Assembly (NCBI GenBank): GCA_015178975.1
Contig: WHVD01000221.1
Location: 1 to 64,000, forward strand
DNA: 64,000 nt
Reading direction: 5' to 3'
Source: Hysterangium stoloniferum
Lineage: Eukaryota; Basidiomycota; Agaricomycetes; Hysterangiales; Hysterangiaceae
The translations under genes were made by a program, and so were the position numbers. Below the pieces are notes generated by a model, which ran no database searches, was not told where the DNA came from, and saw nothing but the letters and a program-made list of their open reading frames with translations. Of the stretch, positions 33,781 through 47,213 are shown in pieces (the stretch's first letter is position 1; each line of letters begins with the position of its first letter).

Positions 33781-35748
33781 ATGTGGAAACGTTGGTCGTT
33801 CAAGCAACGGAGAGAGTCTGTGGCAGCGGTCGAAAGCAGTTTGGCCACATCAGGTACGTTTCACAGAAATATACATGTATGTTAAGGCATAATTTAACAG
33901 CAGTGCCAACCAATGAAACAGCCTCGGCCACTCAGCCTGATCCTAGCAACGTGACCCGTGATGCAGCTGGTGTTGAGATTGAGACGGCGGCGACAGCTGG
34001 TGCGGGCAATGCCACACATCCTGTCACGGCCGACAGTCCAATTTCTGAGCCCTCTGTTCCTGTCTCAGCCCCCACAGCCTCTCCAGCTCCCATAGAGGAA
34101 TCCAGCGATATCATTACCGCAAGGAGTGCTATTGGAACGACCAGTACCTCTGAAGGTGTCGATCCTCCGCCCACTTTGGGAGCCCAACAGACGAATACCC
34201 TCCGCCACCGAATATCGTTCAGATCATTTGCATTCTTTTACGGACGAGACAAGCAGACAATCCCGAGTTCCCCTCCTTCGATACCAGTCAACAGAGATGA
34301 TACCAAGCGAGAAAGAATTCCAAAGGAGAAGCTTTCGCGTTCTGAGAAAGAATCACGTTCAGCCGCCATTGCCCTCAGAACGTTGATTATGGGTCCCAGC
34401 TCACTCCCTTTGCCACCCCCTCGCTCAACTAATAATAAAGTGCTCACGAAGGATACCAGTGTACCGCCCCCACCTGATATCAAGAAAGTGAATGAACAAC
34501 TCCTGAAGCCGAAATCTGCGAATGACATCGTCCGCCAGTTGCGGCAGCTTCCTCTTCCTGACGGGCCATCTTTCCGTCCCAGCCGTCGCGCAAGCACCGA
34601 ATCGCTGGTTACACATCCTGACAGGGGTGGGACCCCAATCCATGCCGTGTGCTTACCGTGTACTGATGAGGAAGCTGAAGAATTGCATTTTTCACGTCTA
34701 CGAAAGGGTCATAGTCTTGTTGACACATCTTCATTGTCTCCTACCACGCCATCACCCCCATCGGAAGACCAGGCAGATATCAGCACGGCTTCTCTCGAGT
34801 CACTTGTTTCGGTATTGCAGAATCTACAACCTGTGTCCCTTCTGGAATCGCCCGATCTTGGATTCGGACAACCTGTGAGCGAGAGTAATTCTGGTCCTCT
34901 CACCGGGAGTGTGCCGAGCCCAATGGCGATAATGGAAGGTTTTGAGGATATTACGAAGCAGCTAATGACGCTTGGACTTGCGACTAGTAAGACAATATAT
35001 CCTAGTCATGAGGGTATGCATCCACCGGAAGATAGGTTATCGGTCCTTACATGTAAGTTTTAAATATTGATTGACTCACAATATACCTTATTACCTCACA
35101 GATTGGTGGGGTTTTGAACTGGTTCTACCTGAACCTTCTGTGAAATACCTGGCTGTAGGTTATCCTTAATTTTTTTTTAAATTTAGTGCTAGACTGACCC
35201 CGCTCATAGAAAGTCAAGTCAATATCCGGCACATTGCTTAATTTACTTTCTGCGCTGTCGATGTTCAGTAATGGCGCAAGGGAGATTTTACCATTTGTTC
35301 GGTATATCGCTAATTTCGTGGATTTTGAGTGGTCTGCAATTCAATCGCAGGACAAGGGAAAGGGTGTGGTCTGCGCTGCCACATGGTGAGTAATGGTTCA
35401 CATTCATAATACACATGCTACTATGCCCCGTGATAGGATTATGCCTGCTGCGATGGTATTTCCTTTTCTATCTTTCCATTTGAATAATAGTGAACTATGA
35501 ATATTATTTTTGCTTAGATCCCCAGGCCATGGGACTTTGATCCTCTTCCAGCTACATCGACGGCGAATCAGAACAAAGCTAACGACGGGAGCAAGACCCC
35601 CCCGCCAAAGGAAAAGCTCCCTTTTCTTCCTAACCCGCATGCTCTTGAACCTGTCTCACCTTCGCTCCCCATGATGCCCCAGTTGGTGGTCACACCTGCC
35701 ACGCTGCCTCGGAATTTTGAAACTCCAGACAGTTCAACCCCCTCGTAA
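33781..35748 (+). CDS. Conserved fungal protein of unknown function, 567 residues
   Basis: Exons 33781-33853, 33901-35052, 35102-35154, 35210-35385, 35437-35455 (19 nt) and 35518-35748 join in frame. The first two thirds are low-complexity (Ser, Pro, Thr) with basic patches. The C-terminal part is ordered and probably the conserved core: YWWGFELVLPEPS, SGTLLNLLSALSMFSNGARE, ILPFVRYIANFVDFEW, KGKGVVCAATWIMPAAMIPRPWDFD. The hydrophobic helix pattern hints at a membrane-associated or helical domain. I do not recognise a named family, so no function is assigned. Confidence 0.75.
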
Positions 35749-36033
35749 TGGCCACAGTACGATTTTCTCCAGTTCGGACACCATTTACTCCTTGATTAAT
35801 GACGCAGAGATGATTTTCACTTTCTTTTGATAATATCTTGCGTAGCATATTTTGACGACTCCTAACGACCTCCCATGATATCATAATTCATGCTACCTTA
35901 ATATATCGAACATAATATACCATACGTTGCATTGATATTTGGTACAAGCACAACTATTTAAAGGGTCACTGCTGTGTTTGCGTGTGAACTTCACTGTCGG
36001 CTTCTATTGGACAGCTTAAGCAACGATTTCTTC

Positions 36034-36435
36034 TCAAAGGTTGGGTATTAGCTCACCAATAAATTCAATCGGGCTGTCTCCAATAAAGGACTTGAAGGCT
36101 GAAATGTAACTGTCTGGGATCGTTGCTGCGAATCCCTTCAGAATTGGAGAATCAAAATTCCTTGAGACCGATCCCCCTGCAACTCTCCATCAGCTTGTAA
36201 ATTGAAGCATGGTATAAATCTCATGCCATTAGCCGTTACATCTTCAGCATATTTCGCTATTTCTTCCTACCGCCAAACCTCGATGAACTCGACCGCGTCA
36301 TCCTACGTGAGGATAAATGCAGCTTACCTTGGTAGCGGAATCTTTGAAGGTGACAATGTATTTCTCTAGGAGTAGGTTCTAAATCAGCCTTTTTAGAATT
36401 AAAATGTTGCGTGAGTCCTCACGTTCTGAGGACAT
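36034..36435 (-). CDS. Peptidase inhibitor I9 (Pbi2/IA-1 type)
   Basis: 77-residue cytosolic inhibitor that resembles the propeptide of subtilisin-type proteases. Relatives (yeast Pbi2, Pleurotus IA-1) inhibit vacuolar proteinase B-like enzymes. Motifs: KYIVTFKD at the start, IAKYAEDVTANGGSVSRNFD in the middle, LKGFAATIPDSYI near the end. The length matches the family. Exons (high to low): 36423-36435, 36328-36365, 36227-36266, 36034-36176. The third intron appears to use a GC donor (36177-36226), because this is the only junction that joins NANGGSV-type sequence in frame. The family's usual C-terminal tail is replaced by GELIPNL. Confidence 0.8.
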
Positions 36436-37082
36436 CTGAAAGTGAGATTGTAGGAAATGAAAGTGGTGACTGGGAGAGATTGGACTTTATGACGACAGTC
36501 TTCTTATCTAGGCGGATCTTGCGAAACTGCGGTACCGCCGAATGAAAACATACACAAACAAGGCACTGTAATTAGTTGCTTATTTGGCAATGGTATACCC
36601 TTTTGTTCCAAAGCTCTTCAAACACTTTTCGTTGAAATTTATTGGAGAATTTTATGTACAATAAAACAGGTTTTACTAGATACTTGTTTCAAGACATACT
36701 GATTTAGTACTCTCGAGTGGGCGTCAAAGGGATCCACAGCGCGCAGTAAACATGATGGTCTATTGCGCAGCATCATGCGTGCTTCCAATCCCTCCGGAGG
36801 AGCTTTCATTGCCTAGATGTCTAGCCAGTGCTTACTTCGCTCTCGCGAACCTTCGCTTAAACTTTTTTTCCCGTTTCGTTTGCTTGCTAGACAAAAATCG
36901 ATTTTTTACCTCTACGAGTCACTTATAACATCCCCCCTCCTCATTAACCATTAACAGTTACAGCATTTTAACATATATATATGGCCTTACGTTTCTCATT
37001 TTTCACAATCTGAAAGAAACATCTCGTTAGATGGGATAAAAGCTATATATACAGAATGTCCGATCAAAAAGGGCGTAGAAAG
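36436..37082. other. Intergenic region
   Basis: Contains the promoter of the I9 inhibitor gene and the 3' flank of the MscS channel gene. Nothing else is recognised. Confidence 0.5.
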
Positions 37083-40000
37083 TTACTTGCTATTCCCTGC
37101 TGGTGATGGCATTTCAATCACTTCAACCCGTTGATTGCTAGAATTCGCTTCCGAAGTCTGTGGGAGTGGCACCGGGCGTGGCAGCGTCGATTGGGGAGTG
37201 CGCATTGCAAGCTGCTCGGCCTCTCCGAAAACATCTGGTGACGAATCCACTGAAAATGTATCTTAGTACCTTACGGTCGATAACATGAGCGGAGATACAA
37301 CGCACGAAGCACTGCATTTTTATCTGCAAATCGATAATTTACACCGATGGAAGACTGTGGTACTGCGAATTCCAGGTTCTGTGCCGCAAATGTTTCCATC
37401 TGTTTTACTTCATCCCAGGGTATTTGAGTGTACTTCGTGGGGCCAGCTGGGCCAGCTGGTTTGCCAGCACCATCAGGACCATCTAGAATTTCATTTCATA
37501 AAGTTAATTCATTCATGGAGTAAATCACCACAGAGTCAGGAGTTGCCACTACGTACAAATTTTCAACTCAGACAAGCATTGCTTCAAGGTGCAAATCCAT
37601 TTGTTTCGACGTGAAGCTAGTCAAGATTGCTCGTTATCATAGCTACATTCGGAAGAGTGCAAAAATAGCTACTCTTTAGAGCACCTTGCTGCCAATTACT
37701 CTTATACTTGATGTCTGCTGTGAGGGTTATTTTATCTTGTTCAGGAATATCTTTAAAAAACAACGCTGAGTCCCTTGATCTTACTCTAGACGAGGGAAAC
37801 TTACCAACAACCACTACATCAAAGCTGGGCAAAAAGTCGCGGCGCTCCTTGCTAACAAAAGCCACCATTTTATCCCTTAATGCTTCGATCTGCTCGAATG
37901 TCGTGTCGAAAGCAACATCGAATGTGAATGTTTCTGACATATTTGGGCTTCGCCTTATATTTGATATAAGCTGCGTAGTATAATTACAATGGGGTTAAAA
38001 ATATCCAAAAGGACCAAGCAGACAAACCTTGCCATTTAGAATGAGATGGGGCGCTTGGACCGAAGTATTATTCTGAGGTTGATTGAAAACTTAGGTATGA
38101 GAACCATGTTAAGAACCTTGAATAACCAACCTGATCAAGGAAAACTGTGCTAAGTAGTCTGAGAGCCGAACGTGAATCAGTACCTGTATGCAAATGCAAT
38201 TCAAACATACCCGATTTCTTTGACGGTGTAGCCAATGTTGCTGTTTTTTGCAACTAATTAATCATATGTCACCTCCCAGGTGCCAAATAAGACCCTTACT
38301 CTACAACCACGCGATCCCCGACATCATATGGATGCTTAATAAACAGGAAAATTATGCTAGTGAGTACTTCCGCCAGACTGCCGCCAATCAGCCAGCTGAG
38401 GCCTGAAAATATTCACATGAATTGCGACCGTGGTATTCGTGAGCGGTACAAAATACCTAAGATGAAAGTGCCGGCACCCGCGACGATTGAGGAGAGTTGG
38501 CTGTCCAGCACAACGGCGATGATTAAAAGGACGATGAGAGAATAACTGAGATCTGTGGTGAGTGATACACATAAATTGGACTGATTAATCGTCCTTCTTA
38601 CAATGACATGAATATATTATCCAAACGCCCTACGGCCGAATCCAGATCTTTCATGGAATTTGCGATAGATAGCTGTTCACGGTGACAATACCTGTCAATT
38701 TAGATGGCTCAGCAGTGATTAGTAGTGATAAGGTTAGTTCAACGTACATGCATGCCTAAAGCGCAGGGTGTTTGACATCAGAGTAGATCCAATTAAGTAA
38801 AGATGAGAAGGGTTCGATTCGCACCATTTCAACTTCATCAAGGGTCGCATCTCCATTTCTATCTTTATCGAAGAAGGTAAACGCGTCATCGGCTTCTTCT
38901 CGTGAATTAAAGAATTTTTCGATATCTAATGGGTATAGAACATCCATTTTCGGACGCACAAATGATCTGAAAAGACGGCGAGCCAACTAGAAGCAACAAT
39001 AGTCTCAGAATTAATATTTTGAGGTGATTTGAGATCCTGACCAAGCGGGACTTATTTACTGATTCTAGTGCTGCTGACACCATTGCCTGAGGTGAGTTCG
39101 GTTGTAGTACAGACCTGAAATCAAATTTCCGTTAAAACCCTTCCGAAGAATTAGATAACCTTACGTTCCAGCGATTTCGGTGGCGAGATTCCCGAAAACT
39201 GTGGTGGTTGTCTGTGCGACGTCTTTAACACCCTCAATGGCCCGCTTGAACATCTCACTCGGATCCAGGTTTGACTTAGTCGGCTGTTCTGAGTTCAATG
39301 GATCTGGACGACCTGCGACATCAGAGGAGTGTTGGTATAAGACAACGAGGATATGTATGGCCTTTTTCTGGTCCTCAATGCGCTCTATCGATGAGTGAGG
39401 TATGGGCAAGGACAAGTATTGGGGGGGAGGGGAGTGCGTACCTGCGTAGGAACGTTCGTGAAATTTTCCCGCAATAACTTGTATAGAGAATTTTTCGCCG
39501 AGAAGGACGATTACACAAAGAAGAATGCCGAAGAGCAATCTTGCAATGAAGCTGATTTCAGGGTACGTTTGCGTTGTGGGACTTTTGTCCTGGTTATGCT
39601 CTATCAGGGGCTGCCAGGCGATCCAAATGACTAAGTAAGGGAGGTAAGTAGAATGTTAGATACTGCGAAAAATTAGTTCCTTTTCATACGTACCCAAGGA
39701 CCAAATGAATAATGCGATATATCTAAGTATTAGATGTTAATAAAATAATAATAAATTTTCATGATAGGCTGACCTGTGAAGAGCAGCAAGCCAGCTGATG
39801 TATGTCCGGCTGGTCGCCGAAACTGCCCCAATTGTATATCTTGCAATCCGAGGGAGAGTAAGGCTAATAATCCCAATAGTTTTCAGGGTCATTAAGCAGG
39901 AACGAAGATGGTATAATTACGCAAATGCAAGGGAAGCCCACCACCCTTTATAAAATGACATAGAAAGTCATCGATTGTAGATGTTTCACGTACCTCCCCA

Positions 40001-40752
40001 GGCAACCGACAACCACACTGACCACCAGAGTAGTTTCACTCCCCATATACGAGTGTTGGGAAATGCAGTAAGTCCAAGAATGCCTTAATATAAAAGGTGT
40101 TCGTTATTTGGAGTTATTCTAATTATTTATGGAATATAAACCTGGAATCCATAGGAGCGCAAGCACCGGAACGATGAAGATAAACCAACGGGTAACGATA
40201 GATACGTTTAGTAGATAATTGTAGAATTCAGAGAACTGGACGATATCTCTGGGTTACGAAAACCTTAGTATGCTAAGCAATACGTCTCTACCTTGTTTCT
40301 TGGGATATCGCCATCAGCAAAGACATATTGCGAGTGTGGGGTATTCCGTGCATCAAATTTCTCATAATCTTCTTCAAACTTCTTATTTCCTGTGACATTG
40401 AGTGTTTGAGGAGTTGAAATTATTTAAATGGGGAGTTCAGTAATATTCAAAGAAATAGCTCGCCAGAAAAGACATCCCAACTTGATCCCCTATTGAAAGA
40501 CGGTTGTGGCTTATGATCATCTACATGTTCCGACTTTGAGAATCCTTCACGAGATGTTTTTGGAAGTCCATCGGGTGGATACGTTGTCGCCGAAGGAAAG
40601 CCGGGTTCAGCAGGACCGCGACGGAATGGATCATAGAGAGGCTGTGAATGCTGTAGGCGAGGTGTATTGTTTGAATTGACGGCTATCCCATCGGACCTTG
40701 GCGTCTCGCTTTCAAGGTGATGGAGAGGTATCGAAGTGAATTCTGATCCCAT
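37083..40752 (-). CDS. MscS-family mechanosensitive channel with EF-hand (Msy1/Msy2 type)
   Basis: Large membrane channel. Fission-yeast relatives lie in the ER and shape Ca2+ signals during osmotic shock. The gene has many short introns. The N-terminal exon (40464-40752) is cytosolic and proline/serine-rich. The second exon carries [17 protein letters not shown], typical of this family. Several hydrophobic exons follow (about 39100-40300). The EF-hand ([15 protein letters not shown]) is near 38820-38890. The MscS pore-domain motif [11 protein letters not shown] is at about 38300-38334 and [11 protein letters not shown] at 37900-37940. The C terminus ends PSPAGNSK at 37085. The first intron appears to start with GC (40463-40462). 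Internal exon borders were not all resolved. Confidence 0.85.
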
Positions 40753-40978
40753 TGTAGACCTAGTTATGAAGAAGGCTCACTGGGAGATATTGCATTCAGG
40801 GTGAGAATTGATTATAATAAGGACTTTGTTTGAACAGCAAATGTTCAGCCTGGGACTTTGAGAGAGGGATGAAACAGGTTTTCCTGGTTTTGCCGATGGG
40901 CGCTACGGAGACGGTCTTGAGGCTCTCCGTCATATTAAGCGAAGCATTAACCCTCACTCACCACATCTTCTTCAAACA
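40753..40978. promoter_or_regulatory. Bidirectional promoter, MscS channel / aldolase
   Basis: 226 bp between the two start codons, so both genes must share or overlap regulatory sequence. The aldolase side has a pyrimidine-rich CTCACTCACCACATC leader, common for highly expressed fungal genes. Confidence 0.6.
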
Positions 40979-42697
40979 ATGGGTGTCCTCGACGTCGTTC
41001 CAGTATGTATTCCCTTCATTTCCTTTGTATAGTCTCACATCAGGAATTCTTCTCAAGGCTGGTGTTCTTACTGGTGATCAAACAAGGAAGCTTTTCGAGT
41101 ATGCAAGAGCTAACAAGGTCCGTGTCTAGCATTCAATCAGATAGTTATCAGTTTGCCAACTGAGATATGTTGACAGTTTGCTATTCCGGTATATTCACCG
41201 TTTTTTTTTTCAAAACAAAGGGTCTCACTTCCTCTGATCGACTTGTATTCAGGCAATCGTACGTACATTGTCTGAATATTCTCATCGATCCGTCTAATGC
41301 ACCACTTCTTCTTAGAATGTAACATCTTCATCAACCGCAAATGCCGTACTCGAGGCAGCACGCGATATTAAGGCTCCAATAATCATCCAGGCCTCGCAAG
41401 GCGGTTCTGCCTACTTTGCGGGCAAAGGTCTTTCGAATGGTAACCAAGAAGCTAGCATCGCAGGTGCCATCGCCGCTGCTCAGCATGTACGAACCGTCGC
41501 GAAGAGCTACGGCATGTACGTTTTGGCTTTTTGTTACTTTGGATCGCGGGCTAATGTCTTTTCAGCCCCGTCGTACTTCACACTGACCACTGTGCCAAGA
41601 AGCTTCTTCCCTGGTTCGATGGAATGCTCGAAGCCGATGCAGCCCACTTCAAGGCTCACGGCGAGGCCCTCTTCAGCTCGCACATGTTGGATCTTTCCGA
41701 AGAGCCGAAGGAGGAAAACATTGCGCTCTGTAAGGAATACCTTCAGAAACTCGCTCCTCTCGGTGTCTGGCTTGAGATGGAAATCGGTATCACTGGTGGC
41801 GAGGAAGACGGTGTCGATAACACCGGCGTGGACAACGCGTCGCTCTACACCCAACCTGAGGATATTTATGACGTATATCATGCTCTGAGCCAAGTATGCA
41901 GTATTTCATTTAACTTGTCGAATTTTTTTGATATCATGTGTATAGGTCTCTCCCAATTTTAGTATTGCCGCCGGCTTCGGAAACGTTCACGGTGTCTATA
42001 AGCCCGGAAACGTGAAATTGCGCCCAGATCTTCTGGGAAAGCATCAAGCCTATGTAAGCGAAAAGACTGGAAAGGAGAAGCCCTTGTACGTCTATTTTTG
42101 CGACCCAATGATGTCACACTCGTTTATTTATATATTCTTAGATTCCTTGTGTTCCACGGCGGGTCAGGCTCAACGAAGGAAGAGATTCGTACTGCCGTCG
42201 ATAATGGTGTTGTGAAGATGAATGTCGACACCGGTGTGTACTAATTTTTTTGAGATTAATAACATTTATCTAATATATAAATTAGACACCCAATTTGCGT
42301 ACCTCAAGGGTATCAGGGTAATTACTCCATTTTTGCTTTGCATCACGTTATATTTAGATATATTTATCTATTCATCATTATTTCAGGACTTTGTCGCCAA
42401 GAAGAAAGACTACCTCCAAACCCAAGTCGGTAACCCGGAAGGTGCGGATAAGCCAAATAAGAAGGTAAGTTTGAATGACGTCAATGCCCATTCATGAATG
42501 ATATACATCTGCTTTTCCTGCTGCAGTACTATGACCCCCGTGTCTGGGTCCGTGAAGGTGAGAAAACTCTCGCCGAGCGTGTCAAAGAGGCTTGTGCGGA
42601 TTTGGGCAACGTCAGTGAGTGTTATTTTTAAACACTTCTTTTGTATCACTTCCTTATAGTGCTTTTCAAGACCAACTTTAGACAGTGGAATATGTAA
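40979..42697 (+). CDS. FBA1: Fructose-bisphosphate aldolase, class II
   Basis: Zn-dependent aldolase of glycolysis and gluconeogenesis, cytosolic. Exons: 40979-41002, 41058-41117, 41177-41188 (12 nt), 41253-41258 (6 nt), 41316-41515, 41566-41893, 41946-42085, 42142-42233, 42286-42317, 42387-42464, 42527-42614, 42660-42697, all in phase, about 365 residues. Motifs: MGVLDVVPAGVL, FAIPAINVTSSST, ASQGGSAYFAGKG, VVLHTDHCAKK with the metal-binding His, and FHGGSGS. The 6-nt exon supplies the AI of PAINVT and is flanked by perfect splice signals. The last exon is less certain. Reading through at 42614 would give a shorter tail. Confidence 0.92.
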
Positions 42698-42963
42698 TAT
42701 GTATATGAAATGAAGACTTATGTGCGAAGTAGTTCTGAGGCATTTAGAGTCAATAAACGAATTATTTTGGTTTCATTGTTCAAGTTTGATGCACCTCAAG
42801 GGTTGTCGGGTCAATGATATCCTATAGATGATTTAATAATTCTTTTTTTTTTTGAACAAGTAATTGTCAAACGGAACACAGCTTACAGTTCGTGTATTAC
42901 GTAAGCCAATCAGTGCTGCCGGAACTTTCAAAGACAAGGCAGAGTGCATACCCTTAATGCTCC

Positions 42964-45110
42964 ATGCCCAGTCGCTCAATTCCTCGAGGATCTCAACGGC
43001 AGACGGAGGACAGTCAACCTCTTCTCGAACAGGTCGAGCGAGACGACGTGATCTTCTCAGTAGGTGGGGACGACGACGATGAGGAAAATGAGGGTGTTCC
43101 AGCGAATGGCCATATCCAGTCACGAATTGATGATCGAGCCTTACCTCTACCGCTGAGGTCTATGGTACAGAGTCGCGAGACAGGTAAGTATTACTTGTCT
43201 AACTCGCATTGTTGACTAACTGGTGTTGTTTCCTAGAATATGAGCTAGATACAGACGATTTAGAAAATACGGTCACGTCTCAGTCACATCCCAGCCGTGA
43301 ACGCAATGATGACGGGCAAAGCATGCCATTGCTTGTCGGTCTGATTGATTCAGCTCATGCACGTACAGCAAGCTCGGAGGGAACCGGTTTCGGGTTATTA
43401 TCCCGTCAAGGAGGTCTAGATGAGAACGATGATATAGATATAGAGGAACTGACCGCAAAGACTCATGCCGGAGGCGGACTCCTTGACTCCATTGCGAATA
43501 TGGCAAATTCCATCCTAGGAGCTGGTCGGTCTTGTTTTTTTTTTGAGATTCGGCCGCGTATCGAGCTAATGTTATGAGAAGGCATTATAGGTATTTCGCT
43601 GTTTTCCTAAAGTTAGGGTGGGAATTTAGACCATATTTAAAAGGTTTACCTTATGCAGTACGACAAGCTGGATTTTTTACAGGAATAATCCTGATGGTAG
43701 TGCTATGCGCCGTTACCGATTGGACAATTCGACTTATTGTGGTCAATGCCAAAATGAGTGGTCGAAACTCTTACATTGCCATTATGGACCACTGCTTCGG
43801 TGGTAGCGGTCGAGCTGCAGTCTCGTTCTTTCAGTTTGCGATGGCATTTGGAGGTGGGCATTTTGTATCCATGGCTTTCAGCACATGTTTAGGGATATAT
43901 CTTATTTTCATCTTCTCAGGCATGTGCGCTTTTGGGATTATTATCGGTATGTGATTACCCCCATCAATCACCGGTTTTTAACGTACATGCCCGTCTTCAC
44001 AAAAATATTTTAGGCGATACAATCCCGCATGTAATCCAGTCTCTATTTCCGACACTTCACTCGATACCTGTCCTCTCACTTTTCACATCACGTCAATTCG
44101 TCGTCGCTTTCTGTACGCTCACAGTGTCCTATCCTCTCTCTCTTTACCGCGATATCCACAAATTATCTCGTGCCTCGGGACTGGCACTCGTTGGTATGAT
44201 TATTATTGTTACTTCTGTTATCATCGAAGGGGCAAAGGTTACCCCTGAATTGCGTGGTTCTTCTGCGGCATCTGTTCGCTTTAGTATCATCACGCCGCGC
44301 ATCACAGAAGCTATTGGCGTTATCAGCTTTGCGTTTGTCTGCCATCATAACTCTTTATTGATATATGGTGGAATGAGAACTCCTACTTTAAATCGATTTG
44401 CCTTTGTCACACACGTCTCAACAGCTTTATCATTGGTCGCATGCTTATTACTAGCAATATCCGCATTTTTGGTCTTTACAGATAAGACCCGTGGAAATAT
44501 ATTAAATAATTTCTCTCAGGTGCGTCTTATGTTAGGTGTTGAATTTTGAATTGACGTGGTGATGTAATATCCTCTCATAGAGTGATACGTTGATCAATGT
44601 AGCGCGTTTCTGTTTTGGACTAAACATGTTCACAACTTTCCCGCTAGAGCTTTTTGTCTGTCGAGAGGTTTGAACAAAATTTCTGTTGCATTGTACTATG
44701 CGCTCATATCCCACAGGTCATAGAACAGTACTTCTTTTCTCATGAAACCTTCAGCACTCAACGGCATGTCCTTTTCACAACCGCTATTACCGTTGCGGCC
44801 ATGTTTAGTCTGTTTAATATTTCTCATGATATTCATACCACTGCTGATCACACCACTAGTCGCGTTGATTACATGTGATTTGGGCGTCATGCTTGAAATC
44901 ACTGGCGGCGTGTCTGCCACAGCACTAGCCTACATATTTCCGGCCGCTTGTTATCTTAAACTTCTCCCGGCCACAGTACCATGGACAAGTCGCACGAAGT
45001 TACCTGCAGTTCTTTGTGCAGTATTTGGGTTTGTAGTGATGATTTTGAGTTTGGTGCTGGCATTGGGAAAGGTGTGGACGCGAGAAGGTGACGCAAAAAT
45101 CTGCATTTGA
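42964..45110 (+). CDS. Vacuolar-type amino-acid transporter (AAAP family, Avt-like)
   Basis: Membrane protein of about 562 residues that likely exports amino acids across the vacuolar membrane, like yeast Avt5-7. A long acidic N-terminal tail precedes SIANMANSILGAGIIGLPYA, the classic first transmembrane segment of the family. Further transmembrane segments continue to LALGKVW. Exons: 42964-43183, 43237-43524, 43582-43590 (9 nt), 43644-43853, 43920-43946, 44014-44519, 44581-44667, 44717-44807, 44860-45110, all in phase. The 9-nt exon encodes part of the GIIG motif. The last intron uses an unusual GTCTGT donor. Confidence 0.85.
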
Positions 45111-45234
45111 AGGACGCCTTAATGCACTTGACGTTGTAACTTATTCGATACGCTTGGACCTTTGTTTACACTACTCACTTAATGTCTACCCCGTTCAGAT
45201 CTAAGCCTGTCCTGACAATTAATCTAGAGACAAT

Positions 45235-47213
45235 CTACCACTTGACTGCTAAGCCGACAACTTCGTTATCTATTTTCCGATAATTTGTTCTGAAAATTTC
45301 TCGCCGCCTCGCTTCTGCCTTAGACTCCATGCTCTGCATCCACATTCTATTGTCTGCTGGCAAATCTGTATCTTGCCTAAGATTACACATTTCCTTCAGA
45401 ACATGTACCGCAGCGTGGTCGGCATTTAAGGCTGAAGCTGAATCGGCAGAAGGATCGACCGAGGACCAATAGTTGCTTTCGACCTTCTGAATCCAGTCTT
45501 TATTTCCCCATTTTGTGGACGGATCAGCTACAAGGCCTAGTACGTCAGCTTCAGGTTGAACACCTTCGCCCGCCCACTCTCTCTGATATCCCTCTGCGTC
45601 CAATACACGCTCTCCGAGCACTTTTATTGGCGGTCGAATCTGACCCCCGCCATTGACACAGCCACTCGGACATGCCATGACTTCAACAAAGTCATATCCC
45701 TTGTCTTGGGACGCTGTTTGACCTTCGGCTAGCCGTCGCTTGACTCGCCCACGCACCGCACCTCCTGGTAGGCCACGTACGCCATTCTCTTTTCCAATCT
45801 TGCGCACTACGTTTTGTAGGTTTCGGAACCCGTAGCACTTTGCACCTTTGAATACGACTTCTCCAGTTGTGATATCCTCGAGGACGTATTCTTCATAATC
45901 TGCGGTTCGTATGGTCCGTGTATTGAGTTTGAGAGTGCGATGAGTATTCTCCTGGGATGACGATACGAGAGATATAATAGATTGTAAGTAAGAGCCAGAG
46001 CTAGTGCCAGGATGCAAAAGGAGCTCCGGAAGGGAGAAATCCTGGGTGACAAGCTCAGGCTTGACGGCATCTTCGCCATCAACTCGGATGGAAAGATCCC
46101 ATCCCTTTTCCCGCATGAGCAGTTCAAGTTCCCCTGTTGTGATGACGCAATCGACGTCCCTTGTGTTGTATACATCGTTGAAAAAGTCCTGCCGCGACGC
46201 TTCCAGTTTCTTGTCATAACATGGCATCACAGAAACATGATAAATATCCCCTGGTCTAAAAAACTTTGCGTTAATTATTACACAGAGATGCAGAACCAGA
46301 GACTCACGTCTTCTCCCATTTCTTGCTCATCCACTCCTTGATTAGCGAACCCATGATTTGTTGCGGACTCTTTGTCCGACTAATGAAAGGCAACATCTCT
46401 GAGTGCGCCTTCTCCGCATAACATATCCAACCTGGACAGGCGCTCGCTAGCATTGGAAGTTTGTTGTCGCCTTGTCCTGTAGCTGCTTTCCTTTCAGTAT
46501 ATTCTCTTCCTTGTTCTAATAATGAGAGGTGCCTAGCAAAGGTGGTATCATAGACGTGAGCAAATCCAAGCTGTTGCCGACAAAACACCCGGATACGCTG
46601 TAGAACAGTCTGCAAAGAGATTGTTTGGCTTGAGGTTGACGACACGGACGCTGCCAGTGAAGCCAAAGACTGTGGTGATATTGAGATAATAGGAATGCGG
46701 TGTCCTTGGACATCGGGCGAGGGGTTTGACGACAGGAATGAAAGGACCTCTTCATGAGACTGCATCGTTATAAGAACGGATTCTGCAGAAGTGATGCAGC
46801 CACTACGATCTTTGTCATGATTTATTGGTAGACAGACGGCCTTATAACGTACCTGCACGCAAGACAATCGTTCAGACTTATTTGTGCAGTCTGTAACTTC
46901 TTGCCAGCGCTTGGATCAGTCTTCCGAGCTGTAATCTCATAATAGTTTCCCGAAGAATCGATACTAATCTGGGTCTAAGAAGGATGTGATGAGTAATGCA
47001 CATTTACTATGTATCGAAAACTGACAGCTGCAGCACCGGGGTCAGCAGGTTGTTCAGCGGGTTTGACATCTTCCACAGGCTTTATGCATGCTTGAGAAGG
47101 AGATAAAAAGTCGTTAAGATCAGACAGGGTCTATGAATTAGATTCATACATTTATTATTTTATATAAGGAAAATGAACAAAAAACAGCTCACCAAAGCAC
47201 CAGAGAAAGCCAT
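45235..47213 (-). CDS. NAR1: Cytosolic Fe-S cluster assembly factor Nar1
   Basis: Hydrogenase-like protein of the cytosolic iron-sulfur assembly pathway, which passes clusters to cytosolic and nuclear enzymes. Visible cysteines: one in SQACIKPVED and three in CLACSGC for the N-terminal 4Fe-4S cluster. The C-terminal cluster uses ACPGWICY, SVMPCYDKK and MACPSGCVNGGGQ. The start MAFSGAL at 47213 is followed at once by an intron. The first exons join as AFSGAL-TLSDLNDFLS. Convergent with the transporter (124 bp between stops) and divergent from the Tat-SF1-like gene. Confidence 0.92.

Noticed and set aside
42833..43123. Antisense frame over the transporter start
   Set aside because: Overlaps a well-supported gene and has no homology-like motifs.
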